Positions 17,213 to 25,224 of a stretch of 64,000 nt of DNA are shown here, piece by piece (position 1 is the first letter of the stretch; the number at the start of each line of letters is the position of its first letter). This stretch comes from JADKIH01 sp964595205 (GTDB taxonomy: Bacteria; Bacteroidota; Bacteroidia; AKYH767-A; 2013-40CM-41-45), in the NCBI GenBank assembly GCA_964595205.1, contig CAZQOQ010000029.1, forward strand, positions 1 to 64,000, read 5' to 3'. Both the position numbers and the translations under genes were made by a program. The notes beneath the pieces were generated by a model, which was not told the origin of the DNA, made no database searches, and was given only the letters and a program-made list of their open reading frames with translations.

Positions 17213-18169
17213 ATGAATCAACTTTTAGTTTGGGAATTTATCTTCGAAAGGATAAAAAGATCACAGCCTGTAATTTTAATGTGTGTCGTCGACAGCCAGG
17301 GCAGCAGTCCGGGACGCCGCGGATTTAAGATGGCCGTTGCTTTAGATGATATGTCAGGGTCGATCGGCGGTGGAGTAATGGAACATAAGTTTGTTGAATT
17401 GGCATTGGACAAACTAAGATATACCGAATCACAGACGGTTATCAGGAAACAGGTACACAGTAAATCAGCGAAGAGAGATCAAAGCGGAATGATTTGTTCG
17501 GGCGAACAAACGGTTGTCTTATTTCAATTGAATGCCTCTCATTTAAAAACCGTTCAGGAAATTATTTTTGTTTTGAGCAACCATAAATCCGGCATGCTTT
17601 CGATTACAAATGATACGTTTTCGTTTTCGGAAAGTATTGATGAACCGGAATCTTTTTTCGAAATGAAATCGGAGAGCGACTGGGTTTATAAAGAAAGGCT
17701 TGGATATAAAAATCATTTATACATCATTGGCGGAGGACACTGTTCATTGGCTTTTGCAAGACTGATGTACCAGATCGATTTTTATATTCATTTATACGAT
17801 GACCGTGAAGGACTAAATACATTCAGCCAAAACGAATTTGTTCATGAGAAAAAAGTTATTCCTGATTACAATGCGCTGAATGAAATTGTCCCTTCAGGAA
17901 GAAATATATATGTTGTAATAATGACCTTCGGTTACAGAACCGATGATTTGGCTCTGCGAACATTAATCAATAAAGATTTCAAATACCTGGGTGTTTTAGG
18001 AAGCCAGACAAAGATTGAAAAGATGTTTGAAGACTGGAGAAAAGATTCGTTGCCTGAAGATAAATTGAAAAAAATTCATGCGCCTGTTGGGATAAATATC
18101 AGCAGTCAGACGCCGGAGGAAATTGCGGTTAGTATTGCAGCGGAAATTATTGGTATTAAAAATAAATAA
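17213..18169 (+). CDS. xdhC: XdhC/CoxI family molybdenum-cofactor maturation protein
   Basis: About 318 residues from the chosen ATG at 17213. The open frame runs further upstream (TTG at 17135), but the extra 26 residues do not resemble the family, whose members begin as here near MNQLLVWEF. The N-terminal XdhC/CoxI domain carries the GSSPGRRGFKMAV motif and a CSGEQ cysteine. The C-terminal Rossmann domain starts with LYIIGGGHCSLAFA. XdhC binds sulfurated molybdenum cofactor and inserts it into xanthine dehydrogenase, so it serves XdhAB encoded 7 kb away. It is transcribed away from allantoinase. Confidence 0.9.
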   Translation: MNQLLVWEFIFERIKRSQPVILMCVVDSQGSSPGRRGFKMAVALDDMSGSIGGGVMEHKFVELALDKLRYTESQTVIRKQVHSKSAKRDQSGMICSGEQTVVLFQLNASHLKTVQEIIFVLSNHKSGMLSITNDTFSFSESIDEPESFFEMKSESDWVYKERLGYKNHLYIIGGGHCSLAFARLMYQIDFYIHLYDDREGLNTFSQNEFVHEKKVIPDYNALNEIVPSGRNIYVVIMTFGYRTDDLALRTLINKDFKYLGVLGSQTKIEKMFEDWRKDSLPEDKLKKIHAPVGINISSQTPEEIAVSIAAEIIGIKNK

Positions 18170-18223
18170 TTTATTTATGTAATTATTTAATTATAATCAG
18201 AGATTAATTAAATAAACAAAATG

Positions 18224-18255
18224 AATCTGCGGTTATATTAGCGGGATCTGTGGGA
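18224..18255. repeat. Left copy of 32-bp imperfect inverted repeat flanking the islet
   Basis: The 32 bases from AATCTGCGG to CTGTGGGA match the reverse complement of 21967-21998 at 27 of 32 positions; the mismatches are at positions 12, 13, 16, 17 and 28. It lies 54 bases after the xdhC stop. TCTGCG-type repeats are common between Bacteroidota genes, so a dispersed-repeat origin is also possible. Confidence 0.6.
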
Positions 18256-18431
18256 AAATTAAAGCAGTTTCAGAACTAAGATTCGAGCTGCGAAAGATTT
18301 GCTTTTATTTCTGCTATAAAAATTCTTAATTCTCTTGCTGGAAGCCACGAGCCCACATAAAGGTTTCGTTCTAGAAATAGCAATTCGTATTCGTGAATGT
18401 ATCCTTTTTTTAAATAGGATAAATACAAAAT

Positions 18432-18464
18432 AGATCTACGGTTATATATGCCATATGTGCGGGA
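18432..18464. repeat. Degenerate second copy of the left flanking repeat
   Basis: AGATCTACGGTTATATA followed by a GTGCGGGA end, set in a similar context (preceded by TACAAAAT, compare ACAAAATG before the first copy), looks like a diverged direct duplication of the repeat at 18224-18255 about 208 bases away. Apart from these repeats, the segment 18170-18630 holds no convincing gene. Confidence 0.4.
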
Positions 18465-18633
18465 TTAAATCGCAATCGTTCAGATTTTTTTGAGTAAAAT
18501 CTCATCGTTGAAATTAGGACATAATTAATGGCCCGGGGGCGCCTGAGAAACGAATTCCTCTGCCCGGGGCTCTGATTTTTGCAGAACCCGGCCTCTTTAC
18601 TGAACATGTAGAAAAGGAATGATGATGAAAAAA

Positions 18634-18704
18634 AATGGCTTGCGCCGGTGGTGCGTACGATTTCCCTCTAACCCCAATCGTACGAACCATCATTACAAGC
18701 CATT
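18634..18704. repeat. Strong 71-nt imperfect palindrome / RNA hairpin
   Basis: Outer 9-bp stem AATGGCTTG (18634-18642) with CAAGCCATT (18696-18704); middle 6-bp stem GGTGGT with ACCATC; inner 9-bp stem CGTACGATT (18654-18662) with AATCGTACG (18676-18684); 13-base loop. On the minus strand the hairpin is followed by eight T residues, so it could terminate minus-strand transcription coming through the islet. It could equally be a palindromic mobile-element end. Confidence 0.7.
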
Positions 18705-19008
18705 GTAATAACAGTTATAATAAATAGCCAAAGGTCAAAATATCGATTCAGCATTACAACCTGACATACGCTGGTTTTTATTTTAGAATATTTTATGAAT
18801 GGAAATTGAGAGATGACCAATGCTAATCGTTTGGATTATAATATTGCTATTTCATTTCACTCCATCTGCAAAGGATTTGCTCCTAACTTATCTATGTTCA
18901 AATTTTTTTTTATAAGAAAAGCTCCTAATATCTCAAATATATTACAACCTCACTAATAATTAAAAAATATATTTAAATTATCAACTTATTATTGTTCGTT
19001 ATCAAGTT

Positions 19009-19409
19009 TTATCGACTCCGGTAACAGAGCCTTCAGCTGGGTGTAAGCCATTTGCTAAAGCAAATATTGCTCGCCGGCAAAAGGATCGAAGCTTTAGCGG
19101 AGATCCGTCTGCGAGTGCTCCTTGAGGTATGAGGAATAGCGGGGTGTCAAACCCCGCCCGAGCTATGTAGCGTGCGTCTGGGAGTCGTATAGGAAGCTAC
19201 ACGAGGCTGTGAGCAATTAGGAAAGCCGAAGCCGAAAGGAAACGCACCGGCGAGCCAAATAGAGAGTGACTGAGCTGGCAGGTGCGAGTCTTTCACGAAT
19301 GGTGGAAGACGCGCTCAGTCACAGACACGAACAGGTTGAACTCTTTGTGAGGGGTTTTTATAAGTGAAGACCTGGAGTGGATACCTTGTTACCGGAGACG
19401 AATCGATAA
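19009..19409 (+). ncRNA. Candidate large structured RNA, about 400 nt, no family recognised
   Basis: A segment clearly richer in G+C than its flanks, with no plausible protein, closed end to end by a terminal helix: TTATCGA (19009-19015) with TCGATAA (19403-19409), then CTCCGGTAAC (19016-19025) with GTTACCGGAG (19388-19397). Inside are several perfect hairpins: ATTTGC/GCAAAT (19050-19065), GGATC/GATCC (19083-19106), GCGGGGT/ACCCCGC (19139-19157), TGTAGC/GCTACA (19166-19201), a GNRA-type CC-GAAA-GG (19232-19239), and GTGACTGAG/CTCAGTCAC (19266-19322) enclosing GTCTTTCAC/GTGGAAGAC (19288-19310). The plus strand is preferred because the unpaired stretches are purine-rich there. It is not RNase P, tmRNA, SRP or rRNA by their core motifs. 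A degenerate group II intron domain I is an alternative, though no domain V was found. Confidence 0.6.
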
Positions 19410-19422
19410 TAATAATATTATT

Positions 19423-21036
19423 TTATAGTTTAACAAATCTAGAATGATAAATTTGATTTCTCATTTCAATTTTAATAAAATAAATACCTTGTGGCAAATG
19501 TGAAATATTTAATTCAGTCTCGGATTTATTCCTCAGAATTTTAAGGTCTGGATTTAGAAACTCTTTTCCCGTAACATCAAAAATTGTTATTTCGGCTTTT
19601 GCTTCAATTTCACTTTCCAAAATAAACTTGAGGTAATTTAAGGCAGGATTAGGATATACACTTAACACGACATCGAATGAATTTTCTATGTTTGTTATTC
19701 CATCACAAATTATTGAAGGCGAAATACTAAAAGTATCTTTTTGAATAAAGAATGAATAGTAATCAGGAAAATAATTATTTGAAACCAGGTTTGTGGCAGA
19801 CACTGTAAGATTATTATCAGAAGACACTAATACTGGTAAATCTAGCTCATAACATCCACTTAAACCCAAAGTATCTGTCTTAAGGTAATGAATATATGGT
19901 TTATTTGGTCCTGGAAATGATGGTCGCCAAGATTTTCCAATTGAATAATACCCACCTTGTCCATCTTCCTCATGATAAATATTATATTCTCCTTTTTCAT
20001 AAAAGTAACTCCATTGCCAATTTCCAATTGAATCAGTTTTTATCAAACATGCAGCTGGTACACCATTATATGGAAATCGACTTGACATTAAAAATCCTGC
20101 ATCAGTTGTTTGTATAAATCCGTTATCGCTAACAGCATGACAAATATATTTCCTTATCCATAATATATTACCTAGGGTATCTAACTTCATTATATAAGGA
20201 CCAGCGCTTTGATAAACCGAATCCCAACATGTACCATTGAGGATAATACCATCAGATAATAGTTTTATATTTCGTGCAGTTGAACTAAGTCTATTTGCTT
20301 TATACTTTTTTGACCAGATTATATTTCCATCTATATCTAATTTGTTAAGTAGTATATGACCTGTAAATGGAAATGAATCCGCTATGCTGCCGCAGGCATA
20401 TATATTCCCAGTCGATGATATATCAAAATCAAAGAAGCGTGCAGAATATTGACCTGAATATATTTTGGACCATATTGGTGAAAAACTTGAGTCAAATTTT
20501 ACTAAAATTGCAGCCAATGATGTTGGTTGATACAAACTATCAATTTGACCCGACATAAAAATAGCACTCTCAGTTGAATTAGTTCGTATTCTATTAAAGT
20601 TTCCCATTCCCGTGAATCGAAATGAGGCCGCTGATTTTACATTCGAATTAGAATCTAAAAGTAAATACGTTGGTAGATCTAACAAACTTGTTCCGTTATA
20701 AGAAGTACCAATTGCACAAACATCTCCACGATTTAATGATTTAAAAAAAGTAAGTGAATAACTCGTATCGTATTGAGGAGAATGAAACTGAAAACATGTA
20801 CTTATGGAATTGTTATTATTCAATGTTAAAAAGCCAACACTTTCGCAAGATGGAATAAATTGAGGATCGAAACACCCTCCTATGCTAAATAAAATTTTTG
20901 TTTGCGTAGGAGAGTGTTCCAGATTAAAAACATCATCAACAGAATAGCCATTCCCAAAATTTATTTGAAACTGCCTTTGTCCAAATACATTTACAGAAAC
21001 AATAAGAAATAATATAAAGTATTTATTAACAACCAC
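19423..21036 (-). CDS. Type IX secreted protein with repeat blades and C-terminal sorting domain
   Basis: A 537-residue exported protein. The N-terminus is a signal peptide (FLIVSVNVFGQ, cleavage near residue 20). The middle contains repeated blade-like units of the type KLDxxGNIxWxKxY (for example LNKLDIDGNIIWSKKY and MKLDTLGNILWIRKY), suggesting a beta-propeller. The last 80 or so residues are a type A sorting domain (SVYPNPALNYL ... GKEFL ... LPQGIYFIKI ... FVKL). It should be exported by the machinery encoded at 48.7-56.7 kb and anchored on the surface or released. Base composition is more AT-rich than the neighbouring catabolic genes. It follows the remnant at 21040 by three bases. Confidence 0.85.
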   Translation of the reverse strand: MVVNKYFILFLIVSVNVFGQRQFQINFGNGYSVDDVFNLEHSPTQTKILFSIGGCFDPQFIPSCESVGFLTLNNNNSISTCFQFHSPQYDTSYSLTFFKSLNRGDVCAIGTSYNGTSLLDLPTYLLLDSNSNVKSAASFRFTGMGNFNRIRTNSTESAIFMSGQIDSLYQPTSLAAILVKFDSSFSPIWSKIYSGQYSARFFDFDISSTGNIYACGSIADSFPFTGHILLNKLDIDGNIIWSKKYKANRLSSTARNIKLLSDGIILNGTCWDSVYQSAGPYIMKLDTLGNILWIRKYICHAVSDNGFIQTTDAGFLMSSRFPYNGVPAACLIKTDSIGNWQWSYFYEKGEYNIYHEEDGQGGYYSIGKSWRPSFPGPNKPYIHYLKTDTLGLSGCYELDLPVLVSSDNNLTVSATNLVSNNYFPDYYSFFIQKDTFSISPSIICDGITNIENSFDVVLSVYPNPALNYLKFILESEIEAKAEITIFDVTGKEFLNPDLKILRNKSETELNISHLPQGIYFIKIEMRNQIYHSRFVKL

Positions 21037-21039
21037 TGA

Positions 21040-21915
21040 CTATTCTTTTATAAACCTTATTGATTTACTGATATTATCTTTAGAAATTATATTACAGAAA
21101 TAAATTCCACTTTTTAATGATGAGATATCAACTATTTTTTTCAAATTATAAATTGAATTCGAATAAACTAATCTACTGTAAATATCCAATATTTGTATTT
21201 TAGAATTGGAATTATTTTCAAGCAATTCAATCGTAATTTCATTTTGTGCTGGATTTGGAAAAACTTTTATTTCTGAATTTATTTTTGAAATTATGCTAGA
21301 TTTTTTCCTTTGCACATTTCCTTCGTCATCAAGAATTAAATTCAGCATCGCCCTTGCCATAAAAACGGCTTCTCCTATTTCATAATAATCACCATAAGCA
21401 AAATCTTCAAGGACTCCCCTTACTAGTTCAGTATACTCGGTTTCCTTCATATCATAATTAATATAAATATCAAAACAAGTTAATAAATTTTCTTCAAATT
21501 CATCATCAGGAACTATTGATTCTAAAACATCGAAGGCGCTTTCACCATCATTGTCATCGATATATTCTTTCATTTGTACAAATAATACAGCATTTCCCGC
21601 CAATTTTGCACTATAAAATTCACCGAACTTATCATATTCTTCGGAATCTAAATCGAGTAATTCTTGATTCTCATAAAGCATAGCAAATGCAAAATCCTCA
21701 GCTTCTTTTTTGTATAATTCTCCATTTGAATCATATTCTACTTCATCAGAAACAATGTCTCCTAATAAATCTGCTCTTATATCCGCGATTTCTTCTTCTT
21801 CTGGTTCATCTGGATCAGAACAGTAATAATTATTAGGTCCGACTAAATTGGGAACAATATTTGTGAAATGACCTACTTCCGGAAATCCCCAACCAACTCC
21901 TGAAAAACTCGAAAA
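21040..21915 (-). pseudogene. 5'-truncated type IX cargo gene remnant
   Basis: The frame is open and protein-like from 21915 down to the stop at 21040, about 292 codons. The first usable ATG is only at 21681, and the 78 codons upstream of it (running through GWGFPEVGHFTN and an acidic DEPEEEEIADIRADLL stretch) contain no start codon and begin directly after a stop at 21916-21918. This is what a gene that lost its 5' end looks like. The C-terminus is an intact type A sorting domain (VFPNPAQNEITIEL ... LKSGIYFCNII ... IRFIKE). A shorter product from 21681 (213 residues) would lack a signal peptide and could not be exported. The cut lies about 50 bases from the right flanking repeat of the islet. 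Confidence 0.65.
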
Positions 21916-21966
21916 TTATGAGAACACAAATGCTAAGCGTTGGAATTAATATTTTGATGTTGTTTT

Positions 21967-21998
21967 TCCCGCAGATCCCGCAGATGAAACCGCAGATT
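21967..21998. repeat. Right copy of 32-bp imperfect inverted repeat flanking the islet
   Basis: TCCCGCAGATCCCGCAGATG and the following 12 bases ending CCGCAGATT are the inverted partner of 18224-18255 (27 of 32 bases). It is internally repetitive (CCCGCAGAT twice) and followed by TTCGCAGAA. It lies between the truncated cargo gene and the permease stop. Confidence 0.6.
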
Positions 21999-22051
21999 TT
22001 CGCAGAATGAAATAGTGCTTGCTTACTACATTGTTTTAATAAATCCGGAAA

Positions 22052-23473
22052 TTATTTTTTCATTAATCTGTAATACACAATTCCCGAAACGATAAAGCCA
22101 ACAAACCAAGCGTAATTGTAAAGATCAGATAACCATGGCCAGACATTTTTAGTACTAACAATGTGTGTGGTAGTTAAAAATCCCGGAATATTTGGCAGAA
22201 TGCCAACAATGAGAGCTATGATTGCCGCACGGTTAAAACCATTAGCGTAATTATATCTTCCGTCATGGGAATACAATTCATCAACGACCAATTGTTGTTT
22301 ACGTATAAAAAAATAGTCCACGATCATGATTCCGCCAACCGGTCCGAGCAGACTCGAATAGGCGATGAGCCATGTGAAGATATATCCATTCGGATCGGCG
22401 ATGAGTTTCCATGGGAAAATCAGAATGCCGATGATGCCCGTGATGTATCCTCCTTTTTTGAAATCAATTTTAGAAGGCGAGAGGTTTGAAAAATCATTTG
22501 CAGGACTCACGATATTAGCCGCTATGTTTGTTGCAAGCGTCGAAATAGCTACTGCAATCATCGCAAAACTTACGAGTAATTTACTCTCGAATTTACCGGC
22601 AAGTACTAACGGATCCCAAATCGTATGACCATAAATGATCATCGTCGCAGAAGTGACTACAACTCCGATGAAAGCGAATAGAGTCATGGAAGGAGGAAGG
22701 CCGATGATTTGTCCCACCACCTGCGCACGCTGACTCCTGGCATAACGGGTGAAGTCGGGAATGTTCAGAGAAAGTGTCGCCCAATAGCCAACCATTCCTG
22801 TTAGCCCGGGGAAAAAGAATTTCCAGAATTCGGATGACGAATGAAATTTTGAAGGCTGCGAAAGAATGGGTCCTAAACCGTTTCCTGCCGAGATCGCCCA
22901 GAATAATAATGCCAGTGCGGCAAACGGAAGAAAGAATGCCTTAAAGACAAGCAGCTTCCGGATACTCTCAACTCCCATCTTCACGATCCACATGTTTAAA
23001 AGCCAGAAAATAAAAAAAGTTATTGCAGGACCAGTCTGTAGTGTAAAAGAATCGGGAAAAATTTGCGGAAGGTTTTCAATCGATGGAAACCACACATGCG
23101 CCATCTGGTAAAGTGCGAATCCGCCAATCCAGGTCTGTATTCCAAACCAGCCACAGGCAACGATGGCCCGAAGGATAGCAGGAATATTTGCTCCCATCAC
23201 GCCGAAACTCGCACGTGCGAGTACCGGAAAAGGTATTCCGAATTTCGCGCCGGCATGGCCGTTTAAAATCATCGGAAGCAAAACGATTGTATTCCCTAAA
23301 AAGATGGTAAGGATTGCCTGCCACCAGTTCATTCCTCCCTCGATGAGCGAACTCGCAAGCATATACGTCGGAATGCACAGGCTCATGCTTATCCAAAGCG
23401 CAGCATAATTCCAGGTGTTCCACGTTCTTTTCTCCGCAGGAACGGGGGCGAGGTCTTCGTTGAGTAAAGCCAT
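22052..23473 (-). CDS. NCS1 family nucleobase/hydantoin/allantoin permease
   Basis: A 473-residue polytopic membrane protein with about 12 helices. NCS1 signatures are present: the N-terminal RTWNTWNYAALWISMSL, GKF-type GHAGAKFGIPFPVLARASFG loop, the GWFGIQTWIGG helix-3 motif, and NIPDFTRYARS in the middle, as in Mhp1, uracil and allantoin carriers. It probably takes up uracil, allantoin or a related ring by cation symport, supplying the surrounding catabolic enzymes. The exact substrate cannot be read from sequence. It is on the same strand as the aminotransferase and dehydrogenase genes upstream. Confidence 0.9.
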   Translation of the reverse strand: MALLNEDLAPVPAEKRTWNTWNYAALWISMSLCIPTYMLASSLIEGGMNWWQAILTIFLGNTIVLLPMILNGHAGAKFGIPFPVLARASFGVMGANIPAILRAIVACGWFGIQTWIGGFALYQMAHVWFPSIENLPQIFPDSFTLQTGPAITFFIFWLLNMWIVKMGVESIRKLLVFKAFFLPFAALALLFWAISAGNGLGPILSQPSKFHSSSEFWKFFFPGLTGMVGYWATLSLNIPDFTRYARSQRAQVVGQIIGLPPSMTLFAFIGVVVTSATMIIYGHTIWDPLVLAGKFESKLLVSFAMIAVAISTLATNIAANIVSPANDFSNLSPSKIDFKKGGYITGIIGILIFPWKLIADPNGYIFTWLIAYSSLLGPVGGIMIVDYFFIRKQQLVVDELYSHDGRYNYANGFNRAAIIALIVGILPNIPGFLTTTHIVSTKNVWPWLSDLYNYAWFVGFIVSGIVYYRLMKK

Positions 23474-23523
23474 CTTTTTTATTGAAGCGTGAAGATTGAA
23501 AAATACTAATTAGTTAATTTGAT

Positions 23524-23678
23524 GATTCGTTAATTCGTTAATTCGTTAATTCGTTAATTCGTTAATTCGTTAAATGAAAATAACCAATAACAAATATCCA
23601 ATTATTTTTCAATCTTCAATCTTCAATCTTCAATCTTCAATCTTCAATCTTCAATCTTCAATCTTCAATCTTCAATAT
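23524..23678. repeat. Composite octamer plus heptamer repeat array upstream of permease
   Basis: Six or so octamers ATTCGTTA (23524-23573), then AACCAATAACAAATATCCAATTATT (23582-23606), then about ten TTCAATC heptamers (23607-23678). Blocks two and three repeat the order seen at 3643-3718. The final heptamer provides the TGA stop of the aminotransferase gene (23672-23674). The octamer block matches those at 1834-1933 and 25034-25060. Confidence 0.9.
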
Positions 23679-25024
23679 ACGTGTTCGTCTGCGATAGAGA
23701 TTGCTTTCGAAACTATCTCAAGCGCTTCGTCCATTTCGTCTTTAGTTATGCAAAGCGGCGGAGCGGTGAAAATATAATTCCACCGGACGAATGTAAAGAG
23801 TCCGAGTTCTAAAAGTTTAGCGTTTACCTTATTCATAATGGCCATCTCATCGGCAGTCGCATTCCATGGCGCCATCGGTTCTTTGGTCTTCCTGTTCTTC
23901 ACCAATTCGATGCAACCCAGCAAGCCTGTATTCCTGTAGTCGCCAATCGAAGGATGTTTCTCTTTCATCTTCTCAACACGCATCTCCATGTGTTTTCCCA
24001 TTGCTGCGGCATTCTCAATCAGGTTTTCGTCGTCGTAAATTTTTAATACCTCATTCGCAGCCGCGCATGCCACCGCATGGGCAGAGTAGGTGAGTCCCAG
24101 CGGAAGTGGCTTGTCGTTGAACCTGCTGATGAGTTCTTCCTTTATAATCATTCCTCCCAGCGGAATGTAACCGCATGTAAGTCCTTTTGCAAAGCACATG
24201 ATATCCGGAACTACATCGTGATGATTCACGCCGAACCATTTTCCGGTTCTGCCGAATCCGCTCATCACCTCGTCGCAGATCAGAAGGATGCCATATTTAT
24301 CTGCGATCTCCCTGATTTTTTTCCAGTATCCCGGCGGGTATTTGATGCATCCGCTCGACCCGCTTTCACCTTCGATCAAAATCGCCGCAACCGTGCCCGG
24401 ACCTTCATACTTGATGATACGCTCCATGTGATTGGCTGCATTCGTAGAACATTCTTCCGGAGTCGCGCTATTCCACGGACAACGATAAAAATATGGATTC
24501 TCCACGTGTAAAAAATTCGGAGCCGCCTGTCCGTCGTGTGCAATTCCTCTCGGATCTCCACTCGCCGACATCGCGCCATAGGTAGCGCCGTGATAACCCT
24601 GGTAAAGCGTCACAACCTTATGACGGCCGGTATATAATCTCGCAAACTTGATTGCATTCTCAATCGCTTCCGCGCCTGCATTCGTGAAAAAAGTTTTCTT
24701 CAGCGATCCCGGCGTTATCTCCGCCAGTTTTTTTCCAAGTTCACCACGCGCTTCGGTGATCATTCCCGGATGAACGAAACTCACTTCTTCCATCTGCCTC
24801 ACGACGGCTTCTTTCACCCTCGGATGCCCGTGACCGATATTCATGTTCATCAGCTGCGATGAAAAGTCGATGAATCGTTTACCGCTGCGATCGTAAATAT
24901 TTATACCCTTTGCTCCTTTAATATTCAAAGGATTCAACCCCGCCTGCTTCGACCAGGAAAAGATGGTGTATTCGAGATTGTTTTGTAAGATGATTTCGCG
25001 TTCTGAAAGTGTGGTAGCGTACAT
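23672..25024 (-). CDS. Class III aminotransferase, probable beta-alanine transaminase
   Basis: A 450-residue fold-type I PLP enzyme of the class III (omega) group. Visible motifs are NAGAEAIENAIKFAR (substrate/PLP loop), YQGYHGATYGAMS, the LLICDEVMSGFGRTG acid motif with PLP-contacting Asp, and FAKGLTCGYIPLGG with the Schiff-base Lys. The neighbouring semialdehyde dehydrogenase gene and the dihydropyrimidinase/ureidopropionase genes make beta-alanine the likely amino donor, giving malonate semialdehyde. Taurine, GABA or 3-aminoisobutyrate are alternative substrates. The gene's stop lies inside a repeat array. Confidence 0.85.
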   Translation of the reverse strand: MYATTLSEREIILQNNLEYTIFSWSKQAGLNPLNIKGAKGINIYDRSGKRFIDFSSQLMNMNIGHGHPRVKEAVVRQMEEVSFVHPGMITEARGELGKKLAEITPGSLKKTFFTNAGAEAIENAIKFARLYTGRHKVVTLYQGYHGATYGAMSASGDPRGIAHDGQAAPNFLHVENPYFYRCPWNSATPEECSTNAANHMERIIKYEGPGTVAAILIEGESGSSGCIKYPPGYWKKIREIADKYGILLICDEVMSGFGRTGKWFGVNHHDVVPDIMCFAKGLTCGYIPLGGMIIKEELISRFNDKPLPLGLTYSAHAVACAAANEVLKIYDDENLIENAAAMGKHMEMRVEKMKEKHPSIGDYRNTGLLGCIELVKNRKTKEPMAPWNATADEMAIMNKVNAKLLELGLFTFVRWNYIFTAPPLCITKDEMDEALEIVSKAISIADEHVY

Positions 25025-25033
25025 TTTTTTTGG

Positions 25034-25223
25034 ATTCGTTAATTCGTTGATTAGTTAATAGAATATAAAGAGGCAGTTTACGGATTTATTTTTTGGTTAT
25101 TAATTATAAAAAAAATTGATTCAATCTTTTAAACTTGAATAATGGCGAATCGACGAATTAACTAATCAACAAATCAACTAATCAACTAATTAACGAATCA
25201 ACGAATCAACTAATTAACGAATC
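25034..25223. repeat. Inverted octamer arrays between aminotransferase and dehydrogenase genes
   Basis: Left arm 25034-25060 reads ATTCGTTA-ATTCGTTG-ATTAGTTA. Right arm 25147-25223 carries the reverse-complement family (GAATTAAC, TAATCAAC, GAATCAAC) in about nine units ending two bases before the mmsA stop codon. About 85 bases of AT-rich sequence separate the arms. The layout is the same as at 1834-2050: short array near the downstream gene's start, opposite array at the upstream gene's end. Confidence 0.88.
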
Positions 25224-25224
25224 C

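Noticed and set aside
18410..18607. 65-residue minus-strand frame in the islet
   Set aside because: It runs through the degenerate flanking repeat and has no protein-like composition.
19009..19409. Group II intron as a definite call for the structured segment
   Set aside because: No domain V (AGC...GTTC type) or reverse transcriptase was found, and the whole element is enclosed by a terminal helix, unlike an intron. Kept as an alternative.
19009..19409. Known housekeeping RNAs (RNase P, tmRNA, SRP, rRNA fragment)
   Set aside because: Their conserved core sequences were looked for and not seen.
18170..22051. Transposase or integrase genes that could explain the islet
   Set aside because: No open frame of the proper length or motifs (DDE, HUH or tyrosine recombinase) occurs there.
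1834..25223. Short-repeat arrays as possible CRISPR arrays
   Set aside because: Units are 7-8 bp and directly adjacent with no unique spacers, and no cas gene is present.
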